NCBI GenBank assembly: GCA_040954595.2
Contig: CM082595.2
Location: 9,238,001-9,302,000 of the forward strand
Source: Balanoglossus misakiensis
Taxonomy: Eukaryota > Hemichordata
Direction of reading: 5' to 3'
DNA length: 64,000 nt
Under the pieces are notes generated by a model. The model saw nothing but the letters and a program-made list of their open reading frames with translations, had not been told where the DNA came from and did no database searches. Positions 46,578 through 56,774 of the stretch are shown in pieces. Position numbers and translations under genes: made by a program. Numbering within the stretch: position 1 is the first letter of the stretch; every line of letters begins with the position of its first letter.

Positions 46578-46789
46578 ATATCGTGGCGGCTGTCCGGCTC
46601 CTGCAAACGCAGCGTACTGAGACACGAATGGGTTCGGGTATGACATCTGCTGGAAGTGTTGCTGGTATGCTGCGGCTGGATAGGGTGGGGGTTGTTGGTT
46701 CGCAGAAGCTACAGGCTGGGGTGTGTTTGTGCTTGTGCTTGTTGTGGCAGTATCAGCAGAGGTTGCTATGCTTTTCTTTGTCTCTTCCT
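46578..46789 (-). CDS. Candidate Pro/Gln/Ala-rich exon of an unidentified gene
   Basis: On the minus strand a pyrimidine tract ending TCCTCCACAG (AG at 46790-46791) leads into a frame that stays open from 46789 through the segment. It encodes EETKKSIATSADTATTST, then QQPPPYPAAAYQQHFQQ and MSYPNPFVSQYAAFAGAGQ, ending around PPRYN. This composition (Pro, Gln, Tyr, Ala, no charge) resembles the low-complexity tails of RNA-binding or splicing proteins. No donor is clear, so the right boundary (toward 46578) is approximate; the frame then runs into satellite-derived sequence. It could be a last exon whose stop lies further on or a retrocopy fragment. Confidence 0.35.
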
Positions 46790-46791
46790 GT

Positions 46792-47091
46792 GGAGGATAA
46801 AAAGAACACAGTGTTTTTGCAAAGGTCGGGGAACACTGGTAATGGATTTGGGAACCCCGTTAATATTCCTATAACCTCCTAATATAACCACATTGATACA
46901 CCCAGGGGAACCCCGGTAAAATGACTGGGGAAGTCTGGTAGACTGCCTGACCACTGTGACATTGGCCTTGTTCTGTTGTTTTAATTCGGAGTGACTGGGG
47001 TACTCCGGTAGATTTTATCTAGGTACCGCCCTTAACAAAAACACTAGAAAGAACCACAATTTGGAAGGCATGAGAGGCAAATACCATTTAA
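46792..47091. other. No gene seen
   Basis: The stretch carries degenerate short repeats (GGGGAACCC-GGTAA, GACTGGGGAAGTCTGGTAGA, GACTGGGGTACTCCGGTAGA) at about 46828-47012. No other feature is supported. Confidence 0.45.
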
Positions 47092-47495
47092 GGATGTACA
47101 CGCACAACATAAACTGATAAACAGTGCATGTGTGTCTGTTCCTGAAAGGATTACATCGATAATTGCCAGAAAACAAACTTCTACTATTGTCTTTTTCACG
47201 AAATTTTACACATACCTCAGTCAAGTAAACGTAAATTCATTGGTCAAAAAAAATTATGTGGTCACCAAGCTCTATTATGAGATAAATTGCGTTAAAATCT
47301 TCGCCCATAGACAAAGCATTGGTGAAAAATGCTGAGACAGCAAATTTCTTCTATTATCAACTAAATTCATGGCTCTGTATTTTTTTTTAAAAGGGCAATG
47401 ACCCCTACAATTTTTAACGGATTCTCATTATACATACACAGCATAATCCAAAAATCCACAATTAAAAGAATGACAATACTTTCAACGTGTATAAT
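47092..47495 (+). mobile_element. GGATGTAC-family MITE, fullest copy
   Basis: TTAA at 47088-47091 precedes GGATGTACACGCACAACATA. The body matches 2095-2455 (same strand) and 56775-57140 (reverse complement). The right boundary is decayed (TTCAACGTGTATAAT), with no clear TTAA. It is non-coding. Confidence 0.65.
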
Positions 47496-48840
47496 ACCAG
47501 CATACACCTGTTTCAAGTCCAGTGTCCTAATACACCATCATCATGAATTGGAACTCAAAGCAAGGCCAATGAGCAAACCCAGATTGACAACTCATTACAC
47601 CAGCAAAGTGGTTTCTTTATGGAAGTGGTGGTACCAATAAATACTTTATTCAAGGTAAGAATTTCTTATTGTAGCAGTATTTTCATTTCCATTCATGTTT
47701 TAAAGGCCTTTTTTGTAGATTCTGAGTTTCTATGCCAGACAAAGTATGATTATTTTTCCACTAATGCAGCCTGAATTAAAGTCAACATTTTTCACCATAG
47801 GTCTTTCTATGTTATTTTTCTATAGGCATGGACACATTTAAGTTTATCTCAAAACTGAGCACAGTGGTGAGCCTACAACTTATATGAATCACTCAATTTA
47901 ATTTCATTTGGATGAGTTATGAGTGAAACTTCTTAAAATTACAATAGTAGAAAAGGGTTTTCTATCAATTCTCAATGTTATCCTATGGGAAGAAACACAT
48001 TCCATGAGCTCATACATGTAGTGTGTGCCATTCTTAACCCTTTCAGTATTATATGAATCAGATATAGAAGCTTGTTCAACGTCCCGTTGCGGCCAAGCCA
48101 ATCAGATTGCACGTTATGTCAATCAAAACTGAAGGATACCTAAAGTTCTCTATAAGGCACCGTCTGATTGGTTTACTAGAATTTTCAACGGGAGCTTCTA
48201 TGGGAGTTGGTCAGATGTAGTGTGAGGCGACAGTATAAGAATACCGTACTGCGAAGTAAAAGACGTCGCCGTACCCTACATCTGATTTTAATCAGATTGT
48301 ATGCACACATAAGCTGGTTTAGAATACTGATAAACCCTGATGAAACAATCTCAGTAAAATATATACAGATGAGAATGAGAATGCAGTTAAAGTTAAATAT
48401 ACATTCGTTGTATCTTTTGGCTTTATTTCCAGTATTTTTGTTCTATGTAGCAAATGCGATTTCATGTTCTACTCCACACAGATTGTTACTTGTCAGCACA
48501 GAATGTATGTGTATAATGGCCATTGTCATTGTTGACAATAATTCATGGATTCTAGTCTGGACTTAAATTCCAATTTGGCACAATAACAATGCTGACCATA
48601 CACATATATGTTTCATCATGTTTCGGGAATTTGCACAAGAAACTGCTAAACAAAGATACTGAAAACATAGGAAAAAGGTAAAGGTAATGGAGCTTTAATT
48701 ACAATTCACACTGTATACAAAATCCATGTAAAAATTCAAAATACTGGATTTGTCAGCTTCAACTGATATGGGGGTCACACAAGAAATTGCTAAAACGTCT
48801 CAGATCAAATACTGGCATAAATTATTATTGGTGAATGGTT
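47496..48840. other. No gene seen; one foldback sequence
   Basis: The plus-strand frame at 48207-48566 is AT-driven and hydrophobic by composition, without a domain or splice signals, so it is not called. The foldback at 48055-48215 is listed separately. Confidence 0.4.
48055..48215. repeat. Imperfect foldback sequence with CCAAT at both arms
   Basis: The left arm (AGATATAGAAGCTTGTTCAA, CCCGTTG, CCAATCAGA) is the approximate reverse complement of the right arm (TCTGATTGG, CAACGGGAGCTTCTATGG). The two ~45 bp arms enclose about 70 bp. It may be a MITE relic. Confidence 0.5.
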
Positions 48841-49115
48841 TAAGTGGTCCTGAATCTTCTCAGATTTGAGACACGTCTCTTACCAGGTTCACACAGGGTA
48901 AAATTTGAGACACTATTAGTCTATGGTAAACACAGAGCGTTAATACTTTGGGGGGGGGGGGTTAGCTGGGCAGGCCCGCCCTCCTTTATTTTTTGCCACC
49001 CTGCTATCTTACGCGCCGCCCTGCTTTCTTTTCATTCCCGCCTTGGTAAATATTTATTGTTTCTGGTGCACGCTCCCGCATGCGGCTGGCATTTGAGAGA
49101 ATGATATTTATTCAG

Positions 49116-49515
49116 TTTAGGGATGTTTTGTCGCCTTTGTACAAAACACAAGCAGAAGGCCAAGTGCGGAGGGACTTGGGTTACAACATCTCCATGTACA
49201 TGTACCACCCTTCGCGAAGACAAACTCAAGCAGCATGAAGAGACGATTATCGACTGGGCGGCAATGCAGCTTGACGCCGAGGCAGCAGTTATGGAGAACA
49301 GCAGCGGTCTTGTGGCTGCATTTGACAAGGTCATCACCTTTGAGACGCAAGCCTTCATGCATCGGCGTCCTACGATGCATGTATTTTCTCATGCACAGAG
49401 AATTGCCGCACACCACCAACTTCATCCATGTTTTGGAATTGGCAAAGTCCCTCGGGTGTTCATTCCTTGGTACTCTCAGCAGTGATGACCACAACTATAA
49501 TGGTTTATTGCATTG
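49116..49515 (+). pseudogene. Exon 1 of a BED-finger/hAT transposase-like gene (frame break)
   Basis: From ATG 49123 the frame reads MFCRLCTKHKQKAKCGGTWV, then PCTCTTLREDKLKQHE, a zinc-finger-like motif (CxxC, then C, then H) found at the N-terminus of ZNF862/C17orf113-type, hAT-derived proteins. After ETQAFM, at about 49355, the related coding sequence continues in another frame (GVLRCMYFLMHRELPHTTN, then VLELAKSLGCSFLG), so there is one frame break. The exon ends at a GTAAGT donor (49516). The likely ancestral role is DNA binding by a transposase; many animals carry domesticated, intron-containing versions. The frame break suggests a pseudogene or a sequence error. Confidence 0.6.
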
Positions 49516-49714
49516 GTAAGTAGGTCTACTGATTTTTGTGCAGATCTAAATTGTAGGCAATGTAGTAACATTTATTTAAACCTGGTTGTTTTCAAGAAAG
49601 GATCACTGTTTAAGCAATAGTGTTACACTCAATAAAGAATAATTACTGTACAAATTACTGTGAATTTTGATAAGTTTAATCTGAAGAGTAATTTTCATTT
49701 ATTTCATTTTTCAG

Positions 49715-49882
49715 GCAAAGTCATCCGTGATGAGATTTTAGAGAAGATGAAAGGAAGTAACTTCTATTCACTGTTAATAGATGAAAACAACTGATGTGGC
49801 TGTATTGAAGCAATTAATCATCTATTCCAAGTACACCTTGAAGTCTGGGAAGTCAGTTGTGTCTTTCCTTGGAGTTAAAGAA
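49715..49882 (+). pseudogene. Exon 2 of the hAT transposase-like gene (single-base frame break)
   Basis: The acceptor TTTTTCAG (ending 49714) and donor GTAAGT (49883) are intact. The exon reads GKVIRDEILEKMKGSNFYSL, then LLIDE, and after one extra A in GAAAACAACTGATG continues as TDVAVLKQLIIYSKYTLKSG and VVSFLGVKE. The DE-(T)-TD motif after FYSLLI is the first acidic catalytic region of hAT/DUF4371-type proteins. It leaves exon 2 in phase 0, matching exon 3. Confidence 0.6.
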
Positions 49883-50056
49883 GTAAGTGGAAAGTTTTTC
49901 AATTTTTAAGTCTACACTGAATTAAAAACATACGATTAAACATGTTTTTGAGTGACCTCATTTAATTGATTTTGCTGACTAGTTATTTCAGGTGAGACAA
50001 ACATTGAGTTGTACATTGCATGTGTTAACATCAAGGTTTTATTTTCACTGTTTTAG

Positions 50057-50212
50057 GTTGGTGATGGCAGAGCAGACACCATTGCACAGTCAGTGAAAGA
50101 GTTTTCTTCAGAGAATGGTATTGTCTTAAGAGATCGTCTGTCTGCTTTGGGCAGTGATGGTGCTCCTGTTATGCTTGGACAGAAAGGAGGGGTGGCTACC
50201 AAACTAAAAGAA
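50057..50212 (+). pseudogene. Exon 3 of the hAT transposase-like gene
   Basis: This exon is open throughout, with acceptor TTTTAG and donor GTGAGT (50213), phase 0 at both ends. It encodes VGDGRADTIAQSVKEF and then LSALGSDGAPVMLGQKGGVA. The SDGAxxMxGxxxGV pattern is the second conserved block of hAT transposase-like (ZMYM/KIAA1586-type) proteins. No further exon, and no C-terminal dimerisation (HATC) region, is visible before the repeats at 50.3 kb, so the gene is truncated or continues beyond inserted repeats. Confidence 0.6.
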
Positions 50213-50449
50213 GTGAGTGAAATTTTGAGTTGTGAAGACATTGTGATTTTGTAAGTTTTTAGTTGGTGTCTTTATATCGTGACAATAATAATAGTAATAA
50301 TTAAAGCTCCAAGCAGCATTGAAGGGGCCCAAGCATAGAGATAATAACCATTAGACTCCATTCAGGGTTGTACCATTCAATTGCGTAGGCTGTATTTGCT
50401 CTGGATGCGGAGATATGGGGAAGTAGGCAACCACCCGAAATGGATGTCC
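50213..50449. other. No gene seen; start of dispersed-repeat sequence
   Basis: After the exon 3 donor, the sequence AAAGCTCCAAGCAGCATTGA and GGGGCCCAAGC at about 50305 looks like the beginning of the ~240 bp repeat region to the right. Confidence 0.45.
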
Positions 50450-52320
50450 TACAAGTACAAACACAACAACTACAAGTGAACTTCTACGTTATGTAAGGAC
50501 TTCAGTTAAGTACTTCAAAGGTCAGCTGAGGGTACCCAGAAATTGGGCCAAAAATTTGGATTCCTATTTGGTTCATATTCAAGACAACGGAAAATTCTCG
50601 CCCTTTGGGTTTTTAAAATTAGGTATGGCCATAATAATGAGTTACGCAAGTAAGTTACAGGTGGCCCTAGGAATTTAGCATTTCATGACGGTCCTACCCT
50701 ACCCCTCCAAACACGTGGCTATATATGATGTGCATGCTAACATATGGAAAGCAGGTCAATGGACACCTGAGGTCATTCAAAAATTTGACAGAAAAATTTC
50801 ATTCCTGTTTATGTCTTGTGCAACAAATCCTACATTTGCAGCCCTTTCACTTTGCCTAACATTAGGTATGCACGTAATACATGAATCAAGCAGGTGTCAA
50901 AGGTATCCCCCTGTATTTGGCATTTCATGATAGTTTCATCCCTCCAAATACCAAAGCTGCACCTGTACAACGGGATGAGATATGGCACTCTATGACAGAG
51001 GTCATCCAAATCACCTTATACATCAATCAATCAATCAATCAGAGAAATTTGTATAGCGCCAGTATCTATAACAAGTGTCATACTCAAAGGCGCTTGTGCT
51101 CATTGGCCCACACCATATGCTCTTGCGAAATAATGCGTCTTCAGTCTTTTCTTAAAGATACTCAAACTTGGAGCTTGACGAATGTTCCACAGTTTCGTTG
51201 CAGCATGAGAGAATGCTCGGCCACCGTATGAAGAACGTTTGTACATTGTAGTGCATAAAAGGCTCTTATTAGCTGAACGAAGCCTGCGACCAGGAGAATA
51301 TGTCCGAATGAGATCGCGGATATAGTTCGGAGCGAGATTATTTAAGGCTTTGTATGTGAGCAGATTTATTTTATACTCTATCCTGTGGCAAACTGGTAAC
51401 CAATGAAGAAGTTGAAGAACTGGCGTTATATGGGCAGACTTCCTGGACCGAGTTATGATTCTTGCAGCTGTATTTTGTGTGCGTTGTAGAAGGTTCAGAC
51501 TGCGTTCTGGTATACCATACAGTAATGCATTACCATAGTCGAGTTTCGCTGCCAAAATAGCATGAATCACTGTTTGACATGTTGCTTTGTTAAGAAATTT
51601 CCTGATTTGTCCGACACAGCGAAAGTGGTAATATATTGATTGACAAGTTTTCTTGATGTGATCTTTATACATGTGCGTATTGTCAAATATTACACCAATA
51701 TTGCGAGCTGATTTAACGACGGGAACAGAGCTTGAACCAATGGTAATCTTGTCAATAGCATCAGCAGAGTGATGAAATTGTGAACGAATAAGTAGAATCT
51801 CAGTTTTTAGAGTCGTTGAGTTGAAGCTTGTTTTGGGTCATCCAGTCCTTAAGATCACGGATACAGGCCTCAATGGACATTTGGGCAAAAACCAACTGAC
51901 ACTTACATTCGTCCCTGTGGAACAAAAACCACACCTATCGCCCTGTTGGTTAGTGTCCAATTAAATGTACAAAATCAATGACTTAGGCAGGTGCAACAGA
52001 CGACCCCGCCTTTGGTATATCATTATGGTCCCATCCGTATATGCCCCCCCCCCTCTCCCAAGCCAAAGCTGCATGCATCTGCTGTGGATGCTCACTAAGC
52101 AAAAGTAGGTGAAAGGTCACATAAGGTCGCCCACAACTTGACGGGAAAATCGGACTTCATATTGATCCATGTGCAACAAATAGCACGCTACCACCCCTTT
52201 CATTGACCCCACAATTACGCATGCACATAATTATTGAGTTATGCAGGTGTCACAGGTGACACCCGAATCGGGTGTATTATTTTAGTCCCATACAGCTGCA
52301 TGTAGCTGCGTGCCGTTACG
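50450..52320. repeat. Degenerate ~240 bp tandem repeat, split by a LINE
   Basis: A block like CATTTCATGA-GGT-CCTACCC-CTCCAAA recurs at 50690, 50926, about 52017 and 52272. A second block, TGTGCAACAAAT followed by CCCTTTCA and GCATGCACATAAT-ATTGAGTTATGCAGGTGTCA, recurs at 50817 and 52170. When the LINE at 51021-51893 is removed, the spacing is about 210-255 bp throughout. The flanks rejoin within one unit (GGTCATCCAAATCACC, then ACATTCGTCCCTGTGG). It is non-coding. Confidence 0.65.
51021..51893 (-). pseudogene. 5'-truncated LINE (CR1/L2-like): reverse transcriptase C-terminal part, frameshifted
   Basis: On the minus strand the frame ending at 51100 encodes the thumb and connection part of a jockey/CR1/L2-type reverse transcriptase: LDYGNALLYGIPERSLNLLQ, TQNTAARIITRSRKSAHITP, VLQLLHWLPVCHRIEYK and the C-terminal FSHAATKLWN...FKKRLKTHYF. 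Upstream, the conserved segment (WMTQNKLQLNDSK, then EILLIRSQFHHSADAID) is in another frame because of one extra base in the A/T run at 51801-51808. The YADD catalytic core is missing. The 3' tail has GGCGCTATACAAATTT and a (TTGA)n run at 51021-51040, the usual end of this class. The insertion splits a ~240 bp tandem repeat. Confidence 0.85.
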
Positions 52321-52454
52321 GGCGACCTGATAACCCACACGGCCACCTGCGGGCCGACCCCCATACTGAACGTCCAGTTGCAACATCACGACTGAAGTAG
52401 GAACTTTTGAACGGCAACGAAGCCTGATCTCTGATTATTGCTGGTACCATACTC
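52321..52454. other. Spacer right of the tandem repeat
   Basis: The sequence between the tandem repeat and the left direct repeat contains no feature I can name. Confidence 0.4.
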
Positions 52455-52590
52455 CTGTCGTGCAAGAAAATCACTGGTCTGCTGACGTATTTCAGCCAAT
52501 TTCCCAAACTACTATCCACTACATGTGACTACAATGCTAATGAAACCTCCCACAACATTAGCGACTTAGGGTCAAAGTCCACTGTTTTAA
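52455..52590. repeat. Left direct repeat flanking the long LINE
   Basis: AAATCACTGGTCTG, ACGTATTTCAGCC, ATGCTAATGA, CCACAACATTA and GGTCAAAGTCC appear in this order here and again at 55186-55312. Identity is about 75 percent by eye. Confidence 0.7.
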
Positions 52591-52594
52591 ATTT

Positions 52595-55120
52595 TTTCAT
52601 CGGTTTTACTTTAAAGGATGCCCACAAACTGCAACAGTAAATATTACTACAATATGCCAAAAATAAAACTTTCTTCACATCTTGACTAAAATGTTGAAAA
52701 TGTCTCAATAGCATGTTTGCTCTAACACAAAATGCTCTTCTCTGACGTTCAATATCTTCATTATCACAACCCTCACAAGATATAACATGGCCCAGATAGG
52801 TGTGTACAGGTACAAACTTTAAAGTGATGTCATTAAGTTTAACCGAAGGAATTCTTTGAACGCTCATATTCTTCCCATTAAAAAGCATGCACACAGTTTT
52901 ACTAGAATTATAAATTATATCATAATCCTTGCCATAAATTTCACAAATTCTAAGAAGACGGTGTAGACCCTTAATACTTGGACTGAGTAGAGTCATGTCG
53001 TCAGCGTAACCTAAAGTGTTAGCGCTGACACCACACATGGTACAGCCAACTTTGGCTTTACAGAGTGCATTGATAAGATCATCAATGTAGACATTAAAAA
53101 GATAGGGAGAGAGTACTCCCCCTTGTCTTACACCGTTAGAAACAGAAAACTACTCTGAGGTTTCATTACCCCACAACACAGTAAACAATTGATTTCTGTA
53201 CCATTAAAGGTCACATGTCATGCTTTGGAAAGTTTTCATTTTTCCACGTCAAAAGCTCACCTAGGGTACCTGTCTATGCATTGCCTATTGTGTCGGTTCC
53301 GAAAAATGTGCACGAATGCCGGAATTTGCCACCTTTTTTCATGCCTGTGATCGGGGAGCCACTTCGCACTCGAGCCAGGCGAAGGTATTTGCATATGGAC
53401 AAACAAGTACACTATGTCGTAGTGTACCATTCTGTTTACAGTAAAGTGTAATTATCGGTCCATGAGTAATTAAGTCCACAGACAAAGATAAGCTATATAA
53501 ACAGTGTTCAAAGCAAAGGAAGCCCTTGCCTCACATTGCAGGCAGAGGATTTACAAAGGTGTGAAAGACTATTTGTCCACATCAAGATAAGTCTTCGGCT
53601 TAACTTCGAAAAGCCAAAAAAAATCGACTGAGTTGGGTTAGGGGTACACGCCCACCCGCCACTTTTACTTGCTTGTTATCTAAGCACAAGGGGCAAAACG
53701 CATTGCAAGATAGTAACATACGTTAACTTCAAGACCCAAATAGTGATTTTACGCGTGGTTGTATAGGGCATGGCATGTGACCTTTAATATAAAATTCGTA
53801 CAGCATACAAGGGAACATTCCTGTCGATGAGCTTGTTAACCAGTTTAAAGTGATTAACTCTGTCAAAAGCTTTTGAAGCATCCAGAAAACAAGTAAACAC
53901 TGGTCTTCCATTGCTGGTGTAGTAGCTAATGATTTCTTTAAATGCAAATAAACACAGGTCAGTTGAATGTTCTCGCTTGAAACCAAATTGTAAATAATGA
54001 GAGGTAAGAAACTCCTCACAACGAGAAAGTAAAATATGCTCAAAAACTTTAGAGAAAACAGTTGCTAGTGCTATCGGCCGGTAGTTACTGGCATCACTAC
54101 AAAGCTTAGTTTTATCCTTAATTGGAACTAAAATAACTTTGATAGCCTCAGTTTGCAGGTAACCATGAACAATCAAGTCAAAATGGGTAAAATAGAGGAG
54201 TCTGAGAATTTGAGGTGCTCAGCTGAAATATTGTCAATGCCAGCTGTCTTATCGTCAGGTAACTTATGTATAGCAGAAATTACTTCTTCTTCAGAAACAT
54301 ACATATCAGAAGAAAATTTAACATACTTCATTTTCTCCTCGATGTCATTTTTACCAGTCTGAGCCTGGACAGAATTCAAAATATCACTGAAATGCTTGTG
54401 CCACATAATTGCAATTTCACTCTCACCAGTCGCTCCACCTACAGTGTCAGAAAGCGGCATTTTTCTGCTAGTTTGCTTTCTGACTTCCTTCCAGAAGTCG
54501 TTCTGTTTGTGGCAGCGTAAATTGTCAGCCATCTTGTCAGCCCTATTTTGATTCTCAATCTTTTTACAAGCACGTAAAGCATACTTAAAACGAGCTCTGG
54601 AAGATTTCATGGTTTCAAAAAGCGGGCCTTGTTAAGGTTTACCCCCATTAACCCATAATAAAAACATGGAACGGGCATAGTCGTGACTTTCTTTTACAAA
54701 ATCGTTCCAGCCAGGCACAACATGAACTTTCTGGTGAAACTTACGCCTAATGGTATCTTTTGCAGCACAATTCAATGCGTCCACAACACTACTATAACAA
54801 GTATCAATTGCCTGTAAATGCGAAGGGTATGTACAGTTCACATTAGTGCAGAATAACTCTTCGGATATATTAATCTTATCAACCTTGGCTTTGGTACAAC
54901 GGGTGTAGGCGGATATATTCTGCTGTGACAATTTTTTCCAATCAACTCGAAAATTACATTGCTTGAAGGAACTACTGCTGAAACATTCATCAGCAGAAGT
55001 GTTGAAATGAACCTCTATTGAAACAGGAATATGGTCGGAGTCAACAACATTGCAAAGACTCGAAATTGAAAGAACATTGCTATAAAAAATTTTAGTGGTA
55101 ACACAGTGGTCAATCCAAAC
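52595..55120 (-). pseudogene. LINE with endonuclease end and reverse transcriptase, broken
   Basis: Reading right to left, this is one degraded LINE. The C-terminal end of an APE-type endonuclease (VWIDHCVTTK, then VVDSDHIPVSIEV with the SDH motif) lies at about 54990-55120. A linker follows with NDFWKEVRKQTSRKMPLSD and SEIAIMWHKHFSDILNSVQ. The reverse transcriptase then shows NYRPIALATVFSKVFEHILL, FLDASKAFDRVNHFKL, VRQGGVLSPYLFNVYIDD and the catalytic GYADDMTLLSP at about 52985-53010. Breaks include an in-frame stop at 54632, a frame change near 54175, an in-frame TAG before the RQGG block and a 576 bp TTAA element at 53208-53783. The conserved C-terminal end is missing. The domain order fits the jockey/CR1-type superfamily. 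It is no longer functional. Confidence 0.88.
53208..53783. mobile_element. 576 bp TTAA element inserted in the LINE reverse transcriptase
   Basis: TTAA at 53204-53207 and 53784-53787 flank inverted ends AGGTCACATGTCATGC / GCATGGCATGTGACCT (14 of 16 bases paired). On either side the LINE frame resumes (ending RILY, resuming WYRNQLF), so the insertion is exactly delimited. No transposase frame exists inside; the plus-strand frame 53215-53451 has no recognisable domain. Confidence 0.9.
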
Positions 55121-55185
55121 TCAGCGTAATTCAATAAAACGCCCTAACACAGCCTGAACTCCGATAATGTGTTGTCCCAAAATTC

Positions 55186-55312
55186 ATTCCGTGGAAAATA
55201 ATCACTGGTCTGTTTACGTATTTCAGCCGATTTTCCAAGGACTACTGCAACCCGCCAGAAGTGAGTAGCCTGCTAATGAGATCTCCACAACATTACGTAA
55301 TGACGGTCAAAG
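55186..55312. repeat. Right direct repeat flanking the long LINE
   Basis: It is the partner of 52455-52590, in the same orientation. It is far too long and diverged to be a target-site duplication of the LINE, so the LINE sits between two older repeat copies. Confidence 0.7.
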
Positions 55313-55720
55313 TCCGATGCCCCAGTGTCCGTCCTCAGCCCACCAAAAAATGCGAAAAAATATTACAAAAATCTTCTTCTCAAAATCGACGTGGCCTAGG
55401 ACCTTGAAATTTGGCACAGGGGATTTTGGCCACATGGTCTACAAAAATCGCGAAAAGAATGTACATGCCCCCATTAACGTGCAAATTAGGTCAATTTGAA
55501 AATTTCGCTCGATTATAGCCACAAAGTCACGTGACTAATTACAAATTCAAAGGGCAGGTGCACCAGTACTCATGGGCCCCAACCACCGTGCCAAATTTGG
55601 AGGCGCACCTGCCGGAATTTCAGAGAAAAACGGGCGCAAAAAAACGACTCAAGAAGAAAGAAGACAAACTCCAGCAATAACAGAAGGGGACCAAGCGCCT
55701 GAGGGCTCTTGGCCCCCTAA
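55313..55720 (+). repeat. Dispersed repeat ending in an AGGGGACCAAG hairpin
   Basis: The sequence CTTGAAATTTGGCACAGGGG, CGCTCGATTATAGCCAC, AGTACTCATGGGCCCCAACC and GGAATTTCAGAGAAAAACGG leads into the hairpin AGGGGACCAAG (55685-55695) / CTTGGCCCCCT (55708-55718), followed by AAAT. The frame 55572-55766 runs through the hairpin and is not a gene. Confidence 0.6.
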
Positions 55721-56447
55721 ATATGGGACTAAACTTGACAGATACCCGGAATATTTTCCTATTTAGGATACCTGGTTGCATTTCCACCTAAAGGCGTCCT
55801 ATTGGCGTGGAAATTTTATAACTTGAAATCGTTTGACTGGGTGATAGGTATTAATATCTTATGATGTTATAAAACACTTGGCTCGCCAAAGGTAAGGACC
55901 GATTATAGCGTCAGTCGTGTCATAAAATCTATATGAACGTCATGGGTCAATAAACTTGATGGTCCAATAAAATTTAATGGTTCGTAAAACTATTGTGTCC
56001 AATGTCTGCAGAGTATACTGGCTGCAACATGTGTATGAGTCAGGATTAACGGCTGTAGCCATCAACCCAAAAGGTGAACGTCCTATTCTCACTAACTTAA
56101 ATAGGTTTTGCGACCTAGTTGAGTTATAAAAACCTTATGATAAAGTCGACACAATTTCAAGATGACGATGTGCAAATGAGAGTTCATAAGCTAAAGTAAA
56201 GTTCAATGAATTCTATACAAAGTTCAAAAAAGATTTTTTACTAAAGGAAGACATGAACAAACTGATATCGTCTCTTCATATTCGTACATGTCCAACTGTT
56301 GTGATTTGACCCCCCCCCCCCCATGGTACATGAACCTATTACTTAGTACACACTTAAACAATTGGCATTTGAAGTGCCTTGCTTGACAGTGTTTAATGCG
56401 GTGGTCAGCCGCGTTTATCTCTCGCCACTTCATGCATCATGTCGCCT
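55721..56447. other. No gene seen
   Basis: This AT-rich spacer contains a poly-C tract at about 56310-56323. No exon or repeat boundary is supported. Confidence 0.45.
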
Positions 56448-56451
56448 TAAA

Positions 56452-56770
56452 GGGACAAACTCTCTCTCTCGTCGCCCTTTTCTATTAATTATGTTTGATA
56501 CAAGACACCGTTTATATTAATGGGCATGTGTATATGTAGTGAATGAACGTTCAACCACACACAACTTCCATCCTGCTTGTATGATATGAGAGTAAAAACT
56601 CGCCCAAAATGAATTAATGGTAGAGACCGATTTTTCAGTTTTGCGAGTTTTCGCTCTCGTGTCTACATGCGGGATAGAAGGTGTGTGCGGTTGAACGTTG
56701 CATCACTATATATCCACATTTACATTAATATAAACGGTGTTTTGTATCAAACATGGAAAAGGGCAGCGAG
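56452..56770. mobile_element. AGGGACAAAG-family foldback MITE, right end truncated
   Basis: TTAA (56448-56451) precedes AGGGACAAACTCTCTCTC. The inverted arms (TTGATACAAGACACC / GGTGTTTTGTATCAAA; TACTCGCCC-type centre) match the element at 41496. The right terminus stops at GGGCAGCGAG, where the next element's TTAA-GGATGTAC begins. Confidence 0.85.
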
Positions 56771-56774
56771 TTAA

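Noticed and set aside
48207-48566. 119-codon plus-strand frame with hydrophobic C-terminus
   Set aside because: Its hydrophobicity follows from TTT-rich DNA. It has no homology that I recognise and no exon signals.
49032-49494. Minus-strand frames opposite the hAT-like exon 1
   Set aside because: They are shadow frames. The plus strand carries the recognisable zinc-finger and transposase motifs and the splice sites.
54153-54520. Plus-strand frames opposite the LINE
   Set aside because: They are shadows of the minus-strand endonuclease/reverse transcriptase coding sequence.
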